The notes under the pieces were generated by a model, which was not told the DNA's origin, did not search any database, and saw only the letters and a list, made by a program, of their open reading frames with translations. Made by a program: the position numbers and the translations under genes. DNA of 64,000 bases from Isoetes taiwanensis (lineage: Eukaryota > Streptophyta > Lycopodiopsida > Isoetales > Isoetaceae). Where the stretch lies: NCBI GenBank assembly GCA_021234155.1, contig JAJEKV010000168.1, forward strand, positions 925,352 through 989,351, given 5' to 3'. Position 1 is the stretch's first letter; each line of letters starts with the position of its first letter. Shown here piece by piece: positions 33,385 through 45,964 of the stretch.

Positions 33385-36306
33385 ACCCCAGGAGACGGAC
33401 ATCCGGGAGGGCAAATGCCAATGCCTCCCTTCCCGGAACCCGGTTTCCCTATCCGACCGTTGAATTCTCTATTCAGGTAACTTGCTTCGAGCAAGCTCAA
33501 AAAAATTCAAGATCTGTCCGGGAGAACATATCCCTCCGCAAAGTGTCTTGTAGTCGACCGTGTAGAAACCCAAGTGTTTTGTCGTTCGGGCAGTACAAAG
33601 GCTCCAGAATGGAGATTTGACTTCGCCATATCGTCCGAAACAGCGAAATTACCCTAGGGACCAAGTTACATGGTCATTTTTTGCAGCAAAAGAAACACGA
33701 ACCCTCTACATGGCAGTATTCTGCACCCTCCGCTAAGGCCAATTCACTACGAACGTGTTGGACATGAGCTACTTTGGCGCCTAGGGGCGGGGTGGTCTTC
33801 CGCCCACGAAAACTTGGTCTCGGGGGGTAATGTCAATATTTCGAGTCCGTTGGCAGAGTCAGATCACAGTTCCGGGGTGGGAGACTTGCCCGTCCGTGGC
33901 CAAGGACCCTCCAGATAGGACCTTTGGGACGAACTTCTTCTAGGAGGTTTTAGGGCTCCATCTTCTGGCGTCAACGCCCTCCCACTACCTCATGACATTG
34001 TGCAAGATCCTGGTCCAATCTGGCTAGGGTATGGCCTCCAAAACGTAAACCCTGTGCGTTGCTAGGTTATTGTAGGGTTTACATTATGGAGGTCGAGTTT
34101 TATTCAGTTGCACTTGAGACATGGTCGAGAAGCTGCAGTTGAAAACATGTCGAAATGGGATTTGGATTTACCGAGGCAGGCTTTCCTACCAGTGCTCCTC
34201 CGGGAGGGCAAATGCCAATGTCTCCCTTCCCGGAACCCGGTTTCCCTATCCGACCGTTGAATTCTCCATTCAGGTAACTTGCTTCGAGCAGGCCCAAAAA
34301 AATTCAAGATCTGCCCGGGAGAACATATCAAACCGCAAAGTGTCACGAAGTCGACCGTAGAAACCCAAGTGTTTTGTCGTTGGGCGTTACAAAGGCTCGG
34401 GAATGGAGATTTGACTTCGCCACATCATCCGAAACAGTGAAATTACCCTGGGGACCAAGTTACACGGTCATTTTTTGCAGCAAAAGAAACACGAACCCTC
34501 TACATGGCAGTATTCTGCACCCTCCGCTAAGGCCAATTCACTACGAACATGTTGCACATGAGCTATTTTGGCGCTTCCGGGAGCAAGGGTGGTCTTTTGC
34601 CCACAAAACTTGGTCTCGAGGGGTAATGTCGATGTTTCGAGTCCGTTGGCGGTCGGATCCACCCGGTTAAAGGGGGTGGGCGAAGTTGCCGTCCGTGGCC
34701 AAGGACCCTCCGAGAGAGGACCTTTGGGGCCGAACTTCTTCGGAAGGTTTTAGGGCTCCATCTTAAAGGCGTCAACGCCCTCCCACTACCTCATGACATT
34801 GTGCAAGATCCTAGTTCAATCTGGCTAGGGTATGGCCTCCAAAACATAAACCCCATGCGTTGCTAGGTTATTGTAGGGTTTTTCGTTATGGAGGTCGAGT
34901 TTTATTCGATTGCACTTGAGACATGGTCGAAGTCTGCGAGTTGAAAACAAGAAGCAATAAAATCGCGAAATGGGGTTTGGATTTACAAGAGCGGGGCTTT
35001 TCTACCACTTTGCTCCTCCTGGGAGGGCAAATGCCAATGCCTCCCTTCAGGAACCCGGTTTCCCTATCCGACCATTGAATTCTCCATTCGGGTAACTTGC
35101 TTGAAAGCGGGCTCAAAAAATTCAAGATCTGTCCTGAGAACATATCAAACCACAAAGTGTCCTCAAGTCGGCCAGTGTAGAAACCCAAGTGTTTTTCGCT
35201 CGGACGGTACAAAGGCTCGGGAATGGACATTTGACTTACGCCATATTGTCCTAAACAACGAAATTACCCTAGGGACCAAGTTACCGGGTCATTTTTGCAG
35301 CAAAAAGAAACCACGAACCCTCTACATGGCGATGTCTGCACCCTCCGCTAAGGCCAATTCACTACGGCGTGTTGGACATGAGCTACTTTGGCGCTTCCGG
35401 GGCATGGGTGGTCTTACGCCCGCGAAACTTGGTCTCGGGGTAATGTCGATGTTTCAAGTCCGTTGGCGGTCGGATCACAGATTCGGGGTGGGAGACTTGC
35501 TCGTCCCGTGGCCAAGGACCCTCCGGATAGGACCTTTGGGATGAACTTCTTCTAGGAGGTTTTAGGGCTCCGTCTTAAAGGCCAACGCCCTCCCACTACC
35601 TCATGACATTGTGCAAGATCCCGGTCCAATTTGGCTGGGGTATGGCCTCCAAAAACGTAAACCACATGCGTTGCTAGGTTATTGTAGGGTTTACGTTATG
35701 GAGGTCGAGTTTTATTCATTGCACTTGAGACATGGTCGAGAAGTTGCGGTTGAAAACAAAAGCAATAAAACTGTCGAAATGGGGTTTGGATTTACCGGGC
35801 GGGGCTTTCCTACCGTGCTCCTCCGGAGGGGGCAAATGCCAATGCCTCCCTTCCCGAACCCGGTTTCCCTATCCGGCCGTTGAATTCTCCATTCGGGTAA
35901 CTTGCTTCGGCGGGCTCAAAAATTCAAGATCTGTCCGGAGAACATATCAAACCGCCAAAGTGTCCTGAAGTCGGCCGGTGTAGAAACCCAAGTGTTTTTT
36001 TCGTTCGGAAAGTACAAAGGCTCAGGAATGGACATTTGACTTAGCCATATTGTCTAAAACAACGAAATTACCCTAGGGACCAAGTTACACGGTCATTTTT
36101 GCAGCAAAAGAAACACGAACCCTCTACATGGCGGATATCGCACCCTCCGTTAAGGCCAATTCACTACTGGCGTGTTGGACATGAGCTACTTTGGGCGCTT
36201 CCGGGAGCAAGGGTGGTCTTACGCCCACCTAAACTTGGTCTCCGTGGGGTAATGTCGATGTTTCGAGTCCGGTTGGCGGTCGGATCACGATTCCCGGTGG
36301 GAGACT
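33385..36306. repeat. Tandem ~0.8-kb units (left part)
   Basis: The unit contains GGGAGACTTGCCCGTCCG, GTGGCCAAGGACCCTCC, CTCATGACATTGTGCAAGATC and AACACGAACCCTCTACATGG blocks. The GGCCAAGGACCCTCC landmark lies near 33898, 34700 and 35510, giving a period of about 805 bp. The array is cut at 36306 by element N and resumes at 45965. No protein-coding role is convincing. Confidence 0.88.
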
Positions 36307-37200
36307 CACACCGACCCCAATTTTTGGTCCACAGTTGTTTTTAGTTATGCGGAAGTGTTGTTTTATGCCAAAAACAACACCAAAATGGCCCCAAAAGTCC
36401 ACGTGGCTGTTTATCCTGGATTTGCACAAAAAGAGACGGTGGTTTTTGGCGAGAAATTCCCACTTTGTGGTCTTTTGGCGTAAAAAATCCATGCGTGAGA
36501 AAATTGACATGGTTTTGTGAATTTTTTGTCAACGTGTACTTTTTTTCCTTATTTGTTGTTTTTGGCGGAACCATCGTTGTTTATCTTTAAAATAGCACGT
36601 GTAGGTTTTAATTTTCTTTGCACTGAAAAACTAAATTACAACACTAGAAATAAAACACTACAAAGAAAAGAACACGTAGGAAATAGAAAGTCGATGTTTT
36701 CAAGTGTTCTTTTTACATAAATGTGGACATGTTGTTTCAAGTGTTGTTTTTTGCAAAACTAAAAAAATCACGTATGGCCTTTTTTTTATTTACTTAAACC
36801 CTACATGTGTTATTGAAATCTAGCTATAGTTTTCTGAAATAAGGACATGTAAAAAATAATATTATAACATGTAGAAAAAATGTATGTTTTTAATGTGGTT
36901 GTTTAACTAATGAGATATTGACACGTTAGCATACTTTTTAAATAAAAAAAATATTATTCTAGCTAATCAAATATGGACCGTGGCATACTTTTGAAATAAA
37001 AAAGCATTAGTATTACATGTAGAAAAAGAAGGTATTGTTTTTAATATGTCTTCTATCAAATCAAATGTTGACACATGGCACACATTAAAATAAAAAATTA
37101 CTATAAACCACAATTTAAAAGCTAATATATTATGAATTTTGCATTGATTTTTTTAATTGTTAAAAAAAAAAGCCTTTTTGGGAATCGAACCCAAACAAGT
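36307..37200. repeat. Y end of element N
   Basis: The TIR is followed by sequence matching, inverted, about 52320-53229 in element O (for example GGCCCCAAAAGTCCACGTGG near 36390 and its complement near 53130). A GGGAATCGAACCC block at 37180-37192 and GGGTTCGATTCCC at 52330-52342 resemble a tRNA box B on opposite strands, consistent with the inverted pairing of the two ends. Confidence 0.8.
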
Positions 37201-38330
37201 CCATAAGACATAATATTCATGTTATCTCCATTCTCATTTATATATCGTCTTGATGGATTGCAATCTAAATTTTAAATTTTAACGTCAGATTATAACATTC
37301 AATTAACATTCAATGGTTAAGGTTTAAAACAATTGAATTAATGGTTGTGGTTAAAAACAATGACTAACGTCATCTCAACTCTCCTTTTCTTCTTCCACAA
37401 CATCTTCATCATGGAACAGATCAGACTATAAGCTTCATCATGGAACAGATCAGACTATAAGCATGTTTCACGGACAACTAAGAAGCATTATGGGAAAGGA
37501 TCAAGAAACCCTCATATCAAGTTCATTTTCATAGAATTTAGAACATCGCACAACTTACTGCATATAAGATGCTCAGTCCTTCTTCTATATTAGAAAATAA
37601 CCAATATGATGGCTTCACAAGAATGAGAGAACACTCCAAAATTTGAATTGTACTAAAAACAAGAAGCTGCCCATATGGATAACTTATTTGCGGGATAATC
37701 TCGTAAAAAACGGGCACAATAAGATGAAAGGGTTTTAAATTTATGAAAAATCATACGAATCAATAATCACTGCTCTTGTGTCAGGGATATGCGTGCTGCT
37801 TGTTCTTGCCAAAAAAATATCAGCTTTTTGCCATTAGTTATCTCCGATCTTAGAGGTAAAGGGTCGAAATGGTTCCTAGAGGAACAAATCATAAGGCAAA
37901 TAGGTGAGATGGTTGCAAAAAGCATGGCTCTTAGATGATCAAATGCTCGAAATGCTTTTGGGGACAAGATCAAAGATAAGAAGTGATTTCAGGACCAATA
38001 ATAGGAATGAAGTGGCATTCAGAATAGGATATGATAAGCAACATCCAAAAACAGATCATTCTAAGGAAGCCAGGCAGCTGTTTAGCTTCTGTTGCTCCGG
38101 CATAGCAACGCAGAAATGAATCGGCTGTTCTAACACTACCACGAATTCGTTCCATCAGATTGCATCCAGCAAGTCTGCAACCCTTCAAGCCCAAGCAAAA
38201 TAATCTGCTTCCAGCTCTGATCAAGCTTCCTAGTCCTGGAAAATGTTATGCTTTCAGAGTTCGGATTCAGAGAAACAAAGCTTAGAAAATAAACGAAAAA
38301 CAAGCCTCTAAGAACATAACAAAACCTGAC
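37201..38330. other. Unique segment of element N, nothing recognised
   Basis: AT-rich sequence with a short direct duplication TCATGGAACAGATCAGACTA near 37409 and 37437. No gene supported. It differs from the corresponding segment of element O. Confidence 0.5.
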
Positions 38331-38334
38331 GGAT

Positions 38335-38560
38335 TTGCCATTGCCACAGCTGCCAAAGATTTGCCATCGCCATAGCTACCAAAGATTTGCCATCGCCATA
38401 GCTGTCGGATTTGCCAAAGCTGCCGAATGTGTGCTCCGCCCTGCTTCTACCGCCATGGATGTTTGCTCCGCCCTGCTTCTGTCGGATCTGCCATGGTTGT
38501 GTGCATGCAAGCGCCTGGGCAATGAAAACCCTGATAGAGGGGCGGGAAAAGTTAACCAAT
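38335..38560. repeat. Short tandem repeats in element N
   Basis: A 27-bp unit around GATTTGCCATCGCCATAGCT occurs about three times at 38335-38415. A TGTGCTCCGCCCTGCTTCT unit occurs twice at about 38428-38482. AAGTTAACCAATAG recurs at 38548 and 38592. Confidence 0.75.
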
Positions 38561-39189
38561 AGCTGCGCAATGAAAACCCCGACAGTAGGAAAAAGTTAAC
38601 CAATAGAATGAAACCAACAGGATCGCCATCTTAGCCGTCTATTTTTTCAAAATCTGGACCGTCCATTCCTTTAGTCCAACCAATAGGATAACACCACGAA
38701 GATTGCAATCTCGGCCGTCCACCTCTGCCGAGATCTGGGCCATCCATGTGGGCTAATTTTTCACTGCATAGTTTAATTATTATTTTCATTTCAACATGTG
38801 ACACCATGGGTCCTGCTATATTCACGCCATATAAAATGGCCAGGACGTGCGCTACGTGTATACCCTTGCTATATTGGCCATGGCCATATGGCCTACATAT
38901 TTTCCATATTAAATTAAAACACTAGGATTGCTTACTAGCCAGTGGGCATGCATGGAAGCAGATGCCATGGGCATGCATGGAAGGAGCCTGGATAGCCGGA
39001 GCGCCATAGCTGAAGTGGAAGCAGACGCCGTGCGCCATAGCAGAGCCGCCAAGGCAGAATGGTCGGCTGTCAATTCAAAGGCGGGAAACACAGGCCAATA
39101 GGAGGAGAGGACCTGGATCGAAATCCAGGCCGTTCATCTTGGCCCATCTGGGTCGTTGATAAGAGCATTTTTATAAAAATATAATATAG
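38561..39189. other. Non-coding segment of element N
   Basis: Contains several TCTGG(A/G)CCGTCCA-like and CGTTGAT-like blocks (38640-38750, 39110-39160), and a duplicated GCATGCATGGAAG motif at 38946 and 38970. No gene is supported. Confidence 0.45.
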
Positions 39190-39753
39190 TTGTGGCTTTT
39201 TTCCCACAAATCCAATGTACTAGGGAAAGTTCCAATTCTAGAAAATCCACCAGCGAATTTCCTAAGGCGGCGCCACAAGACGGGTGGCACCCAAGCGGCG
39301 AAGCCGCAGCACCGCCGAGGGAATATTCCCTTACGTTATATACACTTGCTGAAATTACGAACAGAAGGAGCGGGAGCGGCTATGGCTATGGATATGGCTC
39401 GTCGATTCTTTTCTTTCAGAGAAGGAAGCGATGCAGTAGCCGGTGGAGCCATGCCTTCTCATACTTTCCAGAAAATAGGGCACAACAGAAAAACAATCGT
39501 CCCTTTTGTCATCCCAATCCATACCTGCACATATTTAGAAAATAGAGTTCAGCTATGGCAGGGTAGTACTTCCCTATTCAGCTATAGGATGAACTGCTCT
39601 GGCTGTGGCCCAATAATCCAATTTGGATTTGCCTTTGCAAGCAAAAAAGAAATTGACAAAGGGGAAAGACAGGGGACTACTCGTTTCTTCCCAAGCGATG
39701 GTTTGAAGTCGGCATCCCGAATGCGGGGGGCTCGAAAAGCTGCGAGCATTTGA
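39190..39753 (+). CDS. Unidentified 187-codon open frame, possible captured fragment
   Basis: This is the longest open frame inside the two CACTA-like elements that is not built of repeats. It starts MWLFSHKSNVLGKVP and contains MARRFFSFREGSD, NCSGCGP and a basic C-terminus ending MRGARKAASI. An overlapping frame (39192-39545) is also open. I recognise no domain. Base composition is higher in GC than its surroundings. It may be a captured gene or organellar DNA piece carried as cargo; it could also be chance. No start context or splice evidence decides. Confidence 0.25.
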   Translation: MWLFSHKSNVLGKVPILENPPANFLRRRHKTGGTQAAKPQHRRGNIPLRYIHLLKLRTEGAGAAMAMDMARRFFSFREGSDAVAGGAMPSHTFQKIGHNRKTIVPFVIPIHTCTYLENRVQLWQGSTSLFSYRMNCSGCGPIIQFGFAFASKKEIDKGERQGTTRFFPSDGLKSASRMRGARKAASI

Positions 39754-40117
39754 ATGATGGACTCTGCGACTGCATGGCTATTCTAGACACTTCATCATAG
39801 TGGCCTCCATCTCTGATCACTCAGCCCTGTCAAAAGAAACCGCGTGGCGACGACGCTATAGATAGCGAGGGCATATTATTCGTTGTAAAATGTACAGAAA
39901 TATACAGTAATTTTAAGCAAGTGTATCACATAGTTGTTTCACACAAACATTCTTCTAAATTGAATATGGAACATGTATTACTATTGTGAGGAGGAGGGCA
40001 TTCTTAACTTCCACTCGAGACTACTCGACGATTCTGTGTATAGCAATGCAAGATATTGAATACTTTCTATAACAAGGCTTCTCGAAAGTTCTGTGAATGA
40101 ATATTATGGAGGATGAA
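39754..40117. other. Spacer between open frame and array A2
   Basis: AT-rich, no feature supported. Confidence 0.4.
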
Positions 40118-41358
40118 CATATGGTGGGCTCCAACATGCCACCTAGGCTCTAACATGCCAAGGTGGCTCCAACATGCCACCTAGGTGCTAACATGCCAAG
40201 GTGGCTCCAACATGCCACCTAGGCTCTAACATGCCACCTAGGCTCCAACATGCCAAGGTGGCTCAAACATGCCACATGGACTTCAACATGCCACGTGGAC
40301 TCCAACATGCCAAGGTGGCTCAAACATGCCACCTAAGCTCTAACATGCCACCTAGGCTCAAACATGCCAAGGTGGCTCCAATATGCCACGCAGGCTCCAA
40401 CATGCCGCCTAGGTTCCAACATGCAAAGGTGGCTCAGGCATGCCACCTAGGTTCAAGCATGCCACCTAGGCACGGTGGCATGTTAGAGCCTAGGTGGCAT
40501 GTTAGAGCTCACGTGGCATGTTGGAGCCCAGGTGGCATGTTGCAGCCTACGTGGCATGTTAAAGCTGATGGTGGCATATCTGAGCCACCTTGGCATGCTT
40601 GAGCCTAGGTGGCACGTTGGAGCCAACTTGGCATGTTGGAGCTCACGTGGCATGTTGGAGCCCAGGTGGCATGTTGGAGCCTAGGTGGCATGCTAGGTGG
40701 CATGTTGGAGCCCACGTGGCATGTTGGAGCCAAGGTGGCACGTTGGAGCCTAGGTGGCATGCTAGAGCTCACGAGGCATGTTGGAGCCTAGTTGGCATGT
40801 TGGAGCCTACGTGGCATGTTGAAGCCTTGGTGGCATGTTGGAGCCTAGGTGGCATGTTGGAGCCTGGGTGGCATGCTAGGTGGCATGTTGGAGTAGGCTG
40901 GCATGTTGGAGCCTCGTGGCATGTTGGAGCCTAGGTGGCATGTTTGAGCCACCTTGGCACGCTTGAGCCTAGGTGGCATGTTAGAGCCACCTTGGCATGT
41001 TGGAGCCTAGGTGGCATGTTGGAGCCAAGGTGGCATGTTGGAGCCAAGGTGGCATGATGGAGCTCACGAGGCATGTTGGAGCCAAGTTGGCATGTTGGAG
41101 CCCACGTGGCATGTTGAAGCCCGGTGGCATGTTGGAGCCTAGGTGGCATATTTGAGCCACCTTGGCATGCTTGAGCCTAGGTGGCACGTTGGAGCCAACT
41201 TGGCATGTTGGAGCTCGCGTGGCATGTTGGAGCTCACGTGGCATGTTGGAGCCACGTTGGCATGTAGGAGCCCACGTGGCATGTTGGGCCTAGGTGGCAT
41301 GTTTGACCCATGGAGCCTACGTGGCATGTTGAAGCCATATGTGGTGGCATGTTGGAGC
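40118..41358. repeat. 19-bp minisatellite array A2 with an internal orientation switch
   Basis: The same monomer as A1. From 40118 to about 40470 it reads GGCTCCAACATGCCA-type (minus orientation). From about 40471 to 41358 it reads TTGGAGCC...GGCATG (plus orientation). The switch creates a large inverted structure around CCACCTAGGCACGGTGG. Confidence 0.9.
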
Positions 41359-43490
41359 GTGGGTGGCCTTACGCCCGAAACTTGGTCTCGAGGGTAATGT
41401 CGATGTTTTAGGTCGTTGGCGGTCGGATCCGCGGTTCAGGGGTGGGAGAGTTGCCCGTCCGTGGCCAAGGACCTTCCAAAGAGGACCTTTGGGACGAACT
41501 TCTTCTGGAAGGTTTTAGGGCTCCGTCTTCTGGCGTCAACGCCCTCCCACTACCTCATGACATTGTCCAAGATCCTGGTCCAATCTGACCAGGGTATGGC
41601 CTCAAAGCGCAAAACCACGTGGGTTGCTAGGTTATTAATAGGGTTTACGTTATGGAGGTCGAGTTTTATTCGGTTGCACTTGAGACATGGTGAGAAGGCT
41701 GCGATTGAAAACCGAAGCAATAAAGCGGCGAAATGGGGTTTGGATTTACTGGCGGGCTTTCCTACCCGGTGCTCCTCAGGAGGGCAAATGCCAATGCCTC
41801 CCTTCACGGAACCTGATTTCCCCCTATCCGGCCGTTGAATTCTCCATTCAAGTAACTTGCACGGAGCAAGCTCAAAAAAATTCAAGATACGTCGGGAGAA
41901 CATATAAAACCGCCAAAGTGTCTGCGATCGGCGGTGTAGAAAACCAAGTGTTTTTGCCGTTCCGGGCGATACAAAAGCCCCGAATGGAGATTTGACTTAT
42001 GTGTCGTCCGAAACAGCGAAATTAGCCTAGGGACCAAGTTACGCGGTCATTTTTTGTAGCAAAAGAAACACGAACCCTCTACATGGCGGTATTCTGCACC
42101 CTCCGCTAAGGGCAATTCACTACAAACGTGTTGGACATGAGCTACTTTGGTGCTTCCGGGAGCAGGGGTAGTCTTACGCCCCGCAAACTTGGTCTCCAGG
42201 GTAATGTCGATGTTTGAGTCCGTTGGCGGTCGGATCATAGTTCGGGGTGATCCCTACAATAACCTGGCAAGGCACAGGGTTTGCGTTTTGGAGGCCATAC
42301 CCTAGTCAGATTGGACCAGGATCTTGCACAATGTCATGAGGTAGTGGGAGGGTGTTGAAGCCCGGGAGGAGCCTAAAACCTTCGAGAAAGAAGTTTGACC
42401 CCAAGGTCCTCTCTCGAGGGTCCACGGCCCGCGGACGGGCAACTCTCCCACCCGGGCGAATGATCCGACTCGCCAATGGACTCGAAACATCGACATTACC
42501 CCGGAGACCAAGTTTCGTGGGGCGTAAGACTACCCCCCTCCCGAAGCACCAAAGTAGCTCATGTCCAACACGTTTGTAGTGAATTGCCCTTAGCGGAGGG
42601 TGCGAATCACGCCATGTAGAGGGTTCCGTGTTTCTTTTGCTACAAAAAATGACCGCTAACTTGGTCCCTAGGCTAATTTCTCGCTGTTTGGACGACATGG
42701 CGAAGTCAAATCTCCATTCCGGGCCTTTGTACTGCCCGAACGACAAAACACTTGGTTTTCTACAATCGCCGAATCATTGCAGGACACTTTGGAATATGTT
42801 TTTCCCACAGATCTTGAATTTTTTTGAGCCTACCAAGCAAGTTACTTGAATGGAGAATTCAACGGTTGGATAGGGAAACCGGGTTTCGGGAAGGAGGCAT
42901 TGGCATTTGCCTCCTCCGAGGAGCACCGGTAGGAAAGCCTCCCTCGGTAAATCCAAACCCCATTTCGCCGGTTTCTATTGCTTCGGTTTTCAATCGCAGC
43001 TTCTCGACCATGTCTCAAGTGCAAATCAATAAAACTCGACCTCCATAACGTAAAACCCTACAATAACCTAGCAACCCACGGTGGTTTATGTTTTGGAGGC
43101 CATACCGGTCGATTGGACTAGGATCTTGCACAATGTCATGAGTAGTGGGAGGGCGTTGACGCTTGAGAAGATCGGAGCCCTAAAACCTTCCAGAAGAAGT
43201 TCGTCCCAAAGGTCCTCTCTGGAAGGTCCTTGGCCACGGACGGGCAACTCTCCCACCCCGGAACTGTGATCTGACTCTGCCAACGGACTCGAAACATCGA
43301 CATTACCCTGGAGCCCAAGTTTCGTGGGCAGAAGACCACCCCCCGCTCCCCGACGCCAAAGTAGCTCATGTCCAAAGACGTTCAGTAGTGAATTGGCCTT
43401 AGCGAAGGGTGCGATCAATACTACCATGTAGAGTGTTCGTGTTTCTTTTCTTTGCAAAAAATGACCGCAAGAAACTTGGTCCCTCATGAC
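41359..43490. repeat. 0.8-kb units inside element N, in opposite orientations
   Basis: 41359-42247 carries one unit in the same orientation as 33385-36306. From about 42250 to 43490 the units are reversed (GAGGGTCCACGGCCCGCGG near 42415 and GGTCCTTGGCCACGGACGG near 43226). They form a large imperfect inverted repeat centred near 42247. Confidence 0.85.
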
Positions 43491-44701
43491 TTGGAAGCAA
43501 GGTTTTCCCGAGCAAGGTTTTCCCGAGTTTGTGTCTAGGTTTAAGGTGTTAGCTGTGGTATTTTGCTTGATGGCTCCAACAATTACATCTCTAATTCTTA
43601 ATGCAAATCATCTAAGTGCAATAAGTTATCTTGTTTTTCAAAGAACCATTGGATTCTTAGTGCAAATCGTTAGAAAGAACCATTGGATAAGATAAATTAG
43701 ATACAATTAAAACCATTGGATGACGTGGATAACTATTGGATCGTCTATAGCGAACCTTAGTACCAACTAGATCAGGGTATTTTTTAACCTCCTTACATAT
43801 TTGACGGGGCGTAAAATATTGGCCACTACTTACCTTAAATAATTTGCTAAGCGTAGTTTGGCCTGGCCCTTTTCCAAATCATTATAGCAAAAGGTTGTAA
43901 CTTAAATGGCGAAATCATGAAACTATTTTTTTTTCAAGAATTTGAATTGGCTACATCCATACATCAAAAAGGTAAAGATGATAGTCACGTCACTAGGAAG
44001 ATATCTAGTTTCCATGACGTTCTATGCACGGTTATTCTGAGACATACATGCTACACTTCTCTAACTAAGATTGCTACACTTCTAAACATGTTTGACTGTT
44101 CTATGTTGAATTTAGGCAAAAGCACAAATGGATTTGGTAGGACAGATCTCACCCAAAGCCATAATGCAGGTACTTGGTAAATGGAAAGTAACCATGATTT
44201 GAATGGGCCGATGAAGAGCATATTCAAGCCAGATGACGAAGAACAAATTTGGAATGCAAATTGCAAATCGAAAAAAAAAACCAAGAAAAACGAAATACTA
44301 TATTATTAGATATTCTTTTTTAGAATTTTAGGGCTAAACTCAAATAGATTTCAACCCCCTACAAGTGGCAAAATTATGTCCCTATACTTGGCCAATATAG
44401 AGTTTGGCCATAGCCCTTAAAATATAAAATTATTCCATGGTTTAAATGGCCACCACAACAAGTTGCTAGTGCACATAACATTTGGAATGGCCACGCCATA
44501 GGGGTTTGAAGATTTGGCAAATATCAAATTGGCCACTTATCAAGTAAATTTAATCAAATGGTTCTTTGAACTGGCCACCACCCTTTGGTCATGGTGAGAA
44601 TACATCCTACTCGGTGGGGCCGACTATTTTCTGAAATATGTGAATGTGTGGCCAAGCCAAGCCCGCGGGAACCACTAAAAAATACCACGAACTAGATATA
44701 G
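43491..44701. other. Unassigned part of element N
   Basis: AT-rich. A direct duplication AGCAAGGTTTTCCCGAG occurs near 43488-43525 and GAACCATTGGAT recurs near 43641-43690. No gene recognised. Confidence 0.45.
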
Positions 44702-45195
44702 GCATGGTTTAATGGTGTTCCACTAATGATATCCAAAATGGGGGATAATGTTAGGATATTGCGTAGTCTTGCCATTTTATAATGCTTGGGGATTTGTTGC
44801 AATGGTCCTATTCCCCATAAACAATTACATCTCAAATTCTTAATGGTATAAATTATACAAAGATGTAGGAACGGTTTAATGGTGTTCCACTAACGATATC
44901 CAAATTGGGGGAATAATGTTAGGATATTGCATGGTCTTGCCATTTTAATGCTTGGGGATTTGTTGCAATGGTCCTTTCCTCCATAAAGAAATACATCTCA
45001 CAATTCTTAATGGTTTGTTATGCAAAAATGTAGGCGTGGTTTAATGGTCTTTCTCTAACAATATCCAAAATGTTAGGATATTGTTAGGATTTTGCGTGGT
45101 CCTATGACATTAATGCTTAGGGATTTGTTGCAGCGGTCCTGCACCCCCTCAAGGAATACAAATCAAATTCTTGATGGTTTTGTTATGCAAAAATA
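44702..45195. repeat. Three ~165-bp tandem units near the X end of element N
   Basis: Units begin GGTTTAATGGTGTTCCACTA and contain TTAGGATATTG, GCTTGGGGATTTGTTGCA and a CATCTCA(A/C)AATTCTTAATGG block. Starts are near 44706, 44874 and 45036. One degenerate unit lies at about 32280-32420 in element O on the other strand. Confidence 0.8.
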
Positions 45196-45964
45196 GGCGT
45201 TAAGTAATTGAAGTAGTTGAAGTAACTTGTCTTACATGGAATACTAGTATAAGGACATGTGATGGGTGCACGTGCATCACATGTAGCAAATCAAGTACTC
45301 TATCCTACCACTATAAAGACCCGTGATATGGAAGGATAGGACATGTAGAGAATCAAGTATTCTTTCCTACTTCTATAAAGACATGTGACAATAGAAGTAT
45401 TGCACATGTCGTAATTCATGTATTCTTTCCTATAATGCCTTAGCAAATAAAGTACTCTGTCCTACTACTATAAAGAATAGAATTGTTTTACATGTGACAT
45501 GGAAGCATACGACATGTAGAGAATCAAGTATTCTTTCCTACTTCTATAAAGACATGTGACAATAGAAGTATTACACATGTTGTAATTCATGTATTCTTTT
45601 CTACAATGCTTTAGTAAATAAAGTACTCTATCCTACTACTATAAAGACATGTGAATGGAAGCATAGGACATGTAGAGAATCAAATATTCTTTCCTACATC
45701 TATAAAGACATGTGACAACAGAATTATTAGACATGTAGAAATTCAAGTATTCTTTCCTACGGTGGATTGTATTATAAAATGACATGTCACAATAGAGGAA
45801 ACTACAAAACAACAGTGGATGTTTTAGTCCACTGAAAAAAGAACACCATTATTGAACAAAACCATACCTCCACAAATCCACATGTAGGATTCTTTGAAAA
45901 CAGGACATGTAGACCTACCAAAACTGATGTTTTCCACAGTGGACCAAAAACCGGGGTGAGTGTG
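45196..45964. repeat. X end of element N
   Basis: Inverted match to 31543-32350 of element O, including subterminal TATAAAGACATGTGA blocks with about 160-bp spacing and the TIR ending GGGGTGAGTGTG. Confidence 0.82.

Larger units (their letters stand above)
36307..45964. mobile_element. Element N: 9.7-kb CACTA-like element nested in O, inverted
   Basis: Left end CACACCGACCCC at 36307; right end is the complement of CACACTCACCCC, ending at 45964. Flanking 3-bp duplication ACT (36304-36306 and 45965-45967) splits the tandem-unit sequence GGGAGACTTGCCCG, seen uninterrupted at 33870-33890. Its left end matches the right end of O over about 900 bp and its right end matches the left end of O, so N is a relative of O placed in reverse orientation. 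Order from its X end: 165-bp repeats, unassigned, 0.8-kb units, 19-bp array, unique segment, Y end. No transposase is recognisable. Confidence 0.87.

Noticed and set aside
32473-33480. Long open frames with MLEPRWHVGA-type repeats on both strands
   Set aside because: They are products of the 19-bp minisatellite, whose length and base content avoid stops in several frames. They follow array limits, not gene structure.
33670-36344. Protein genes in the 0.8-kb units
   Set aside because: Frames differ from unit to unit and small length changes between units are not multiples of three; no frame is preserved.
39190-39753. Mitochondrial gene fragment
   Set aside because: Base composition and some residues gave that impression, but I could not match it to any organellar gene, so it stays unidentified.
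31543-45964. Two overlapping transposons, 31543-45964 and 36307-53229, by pairing look-alike ends
   Set aside because: Target duplications (AAT outside, ACT inside), the E3 empty site and the split tandem unit show simple nesting with inverted orientation.
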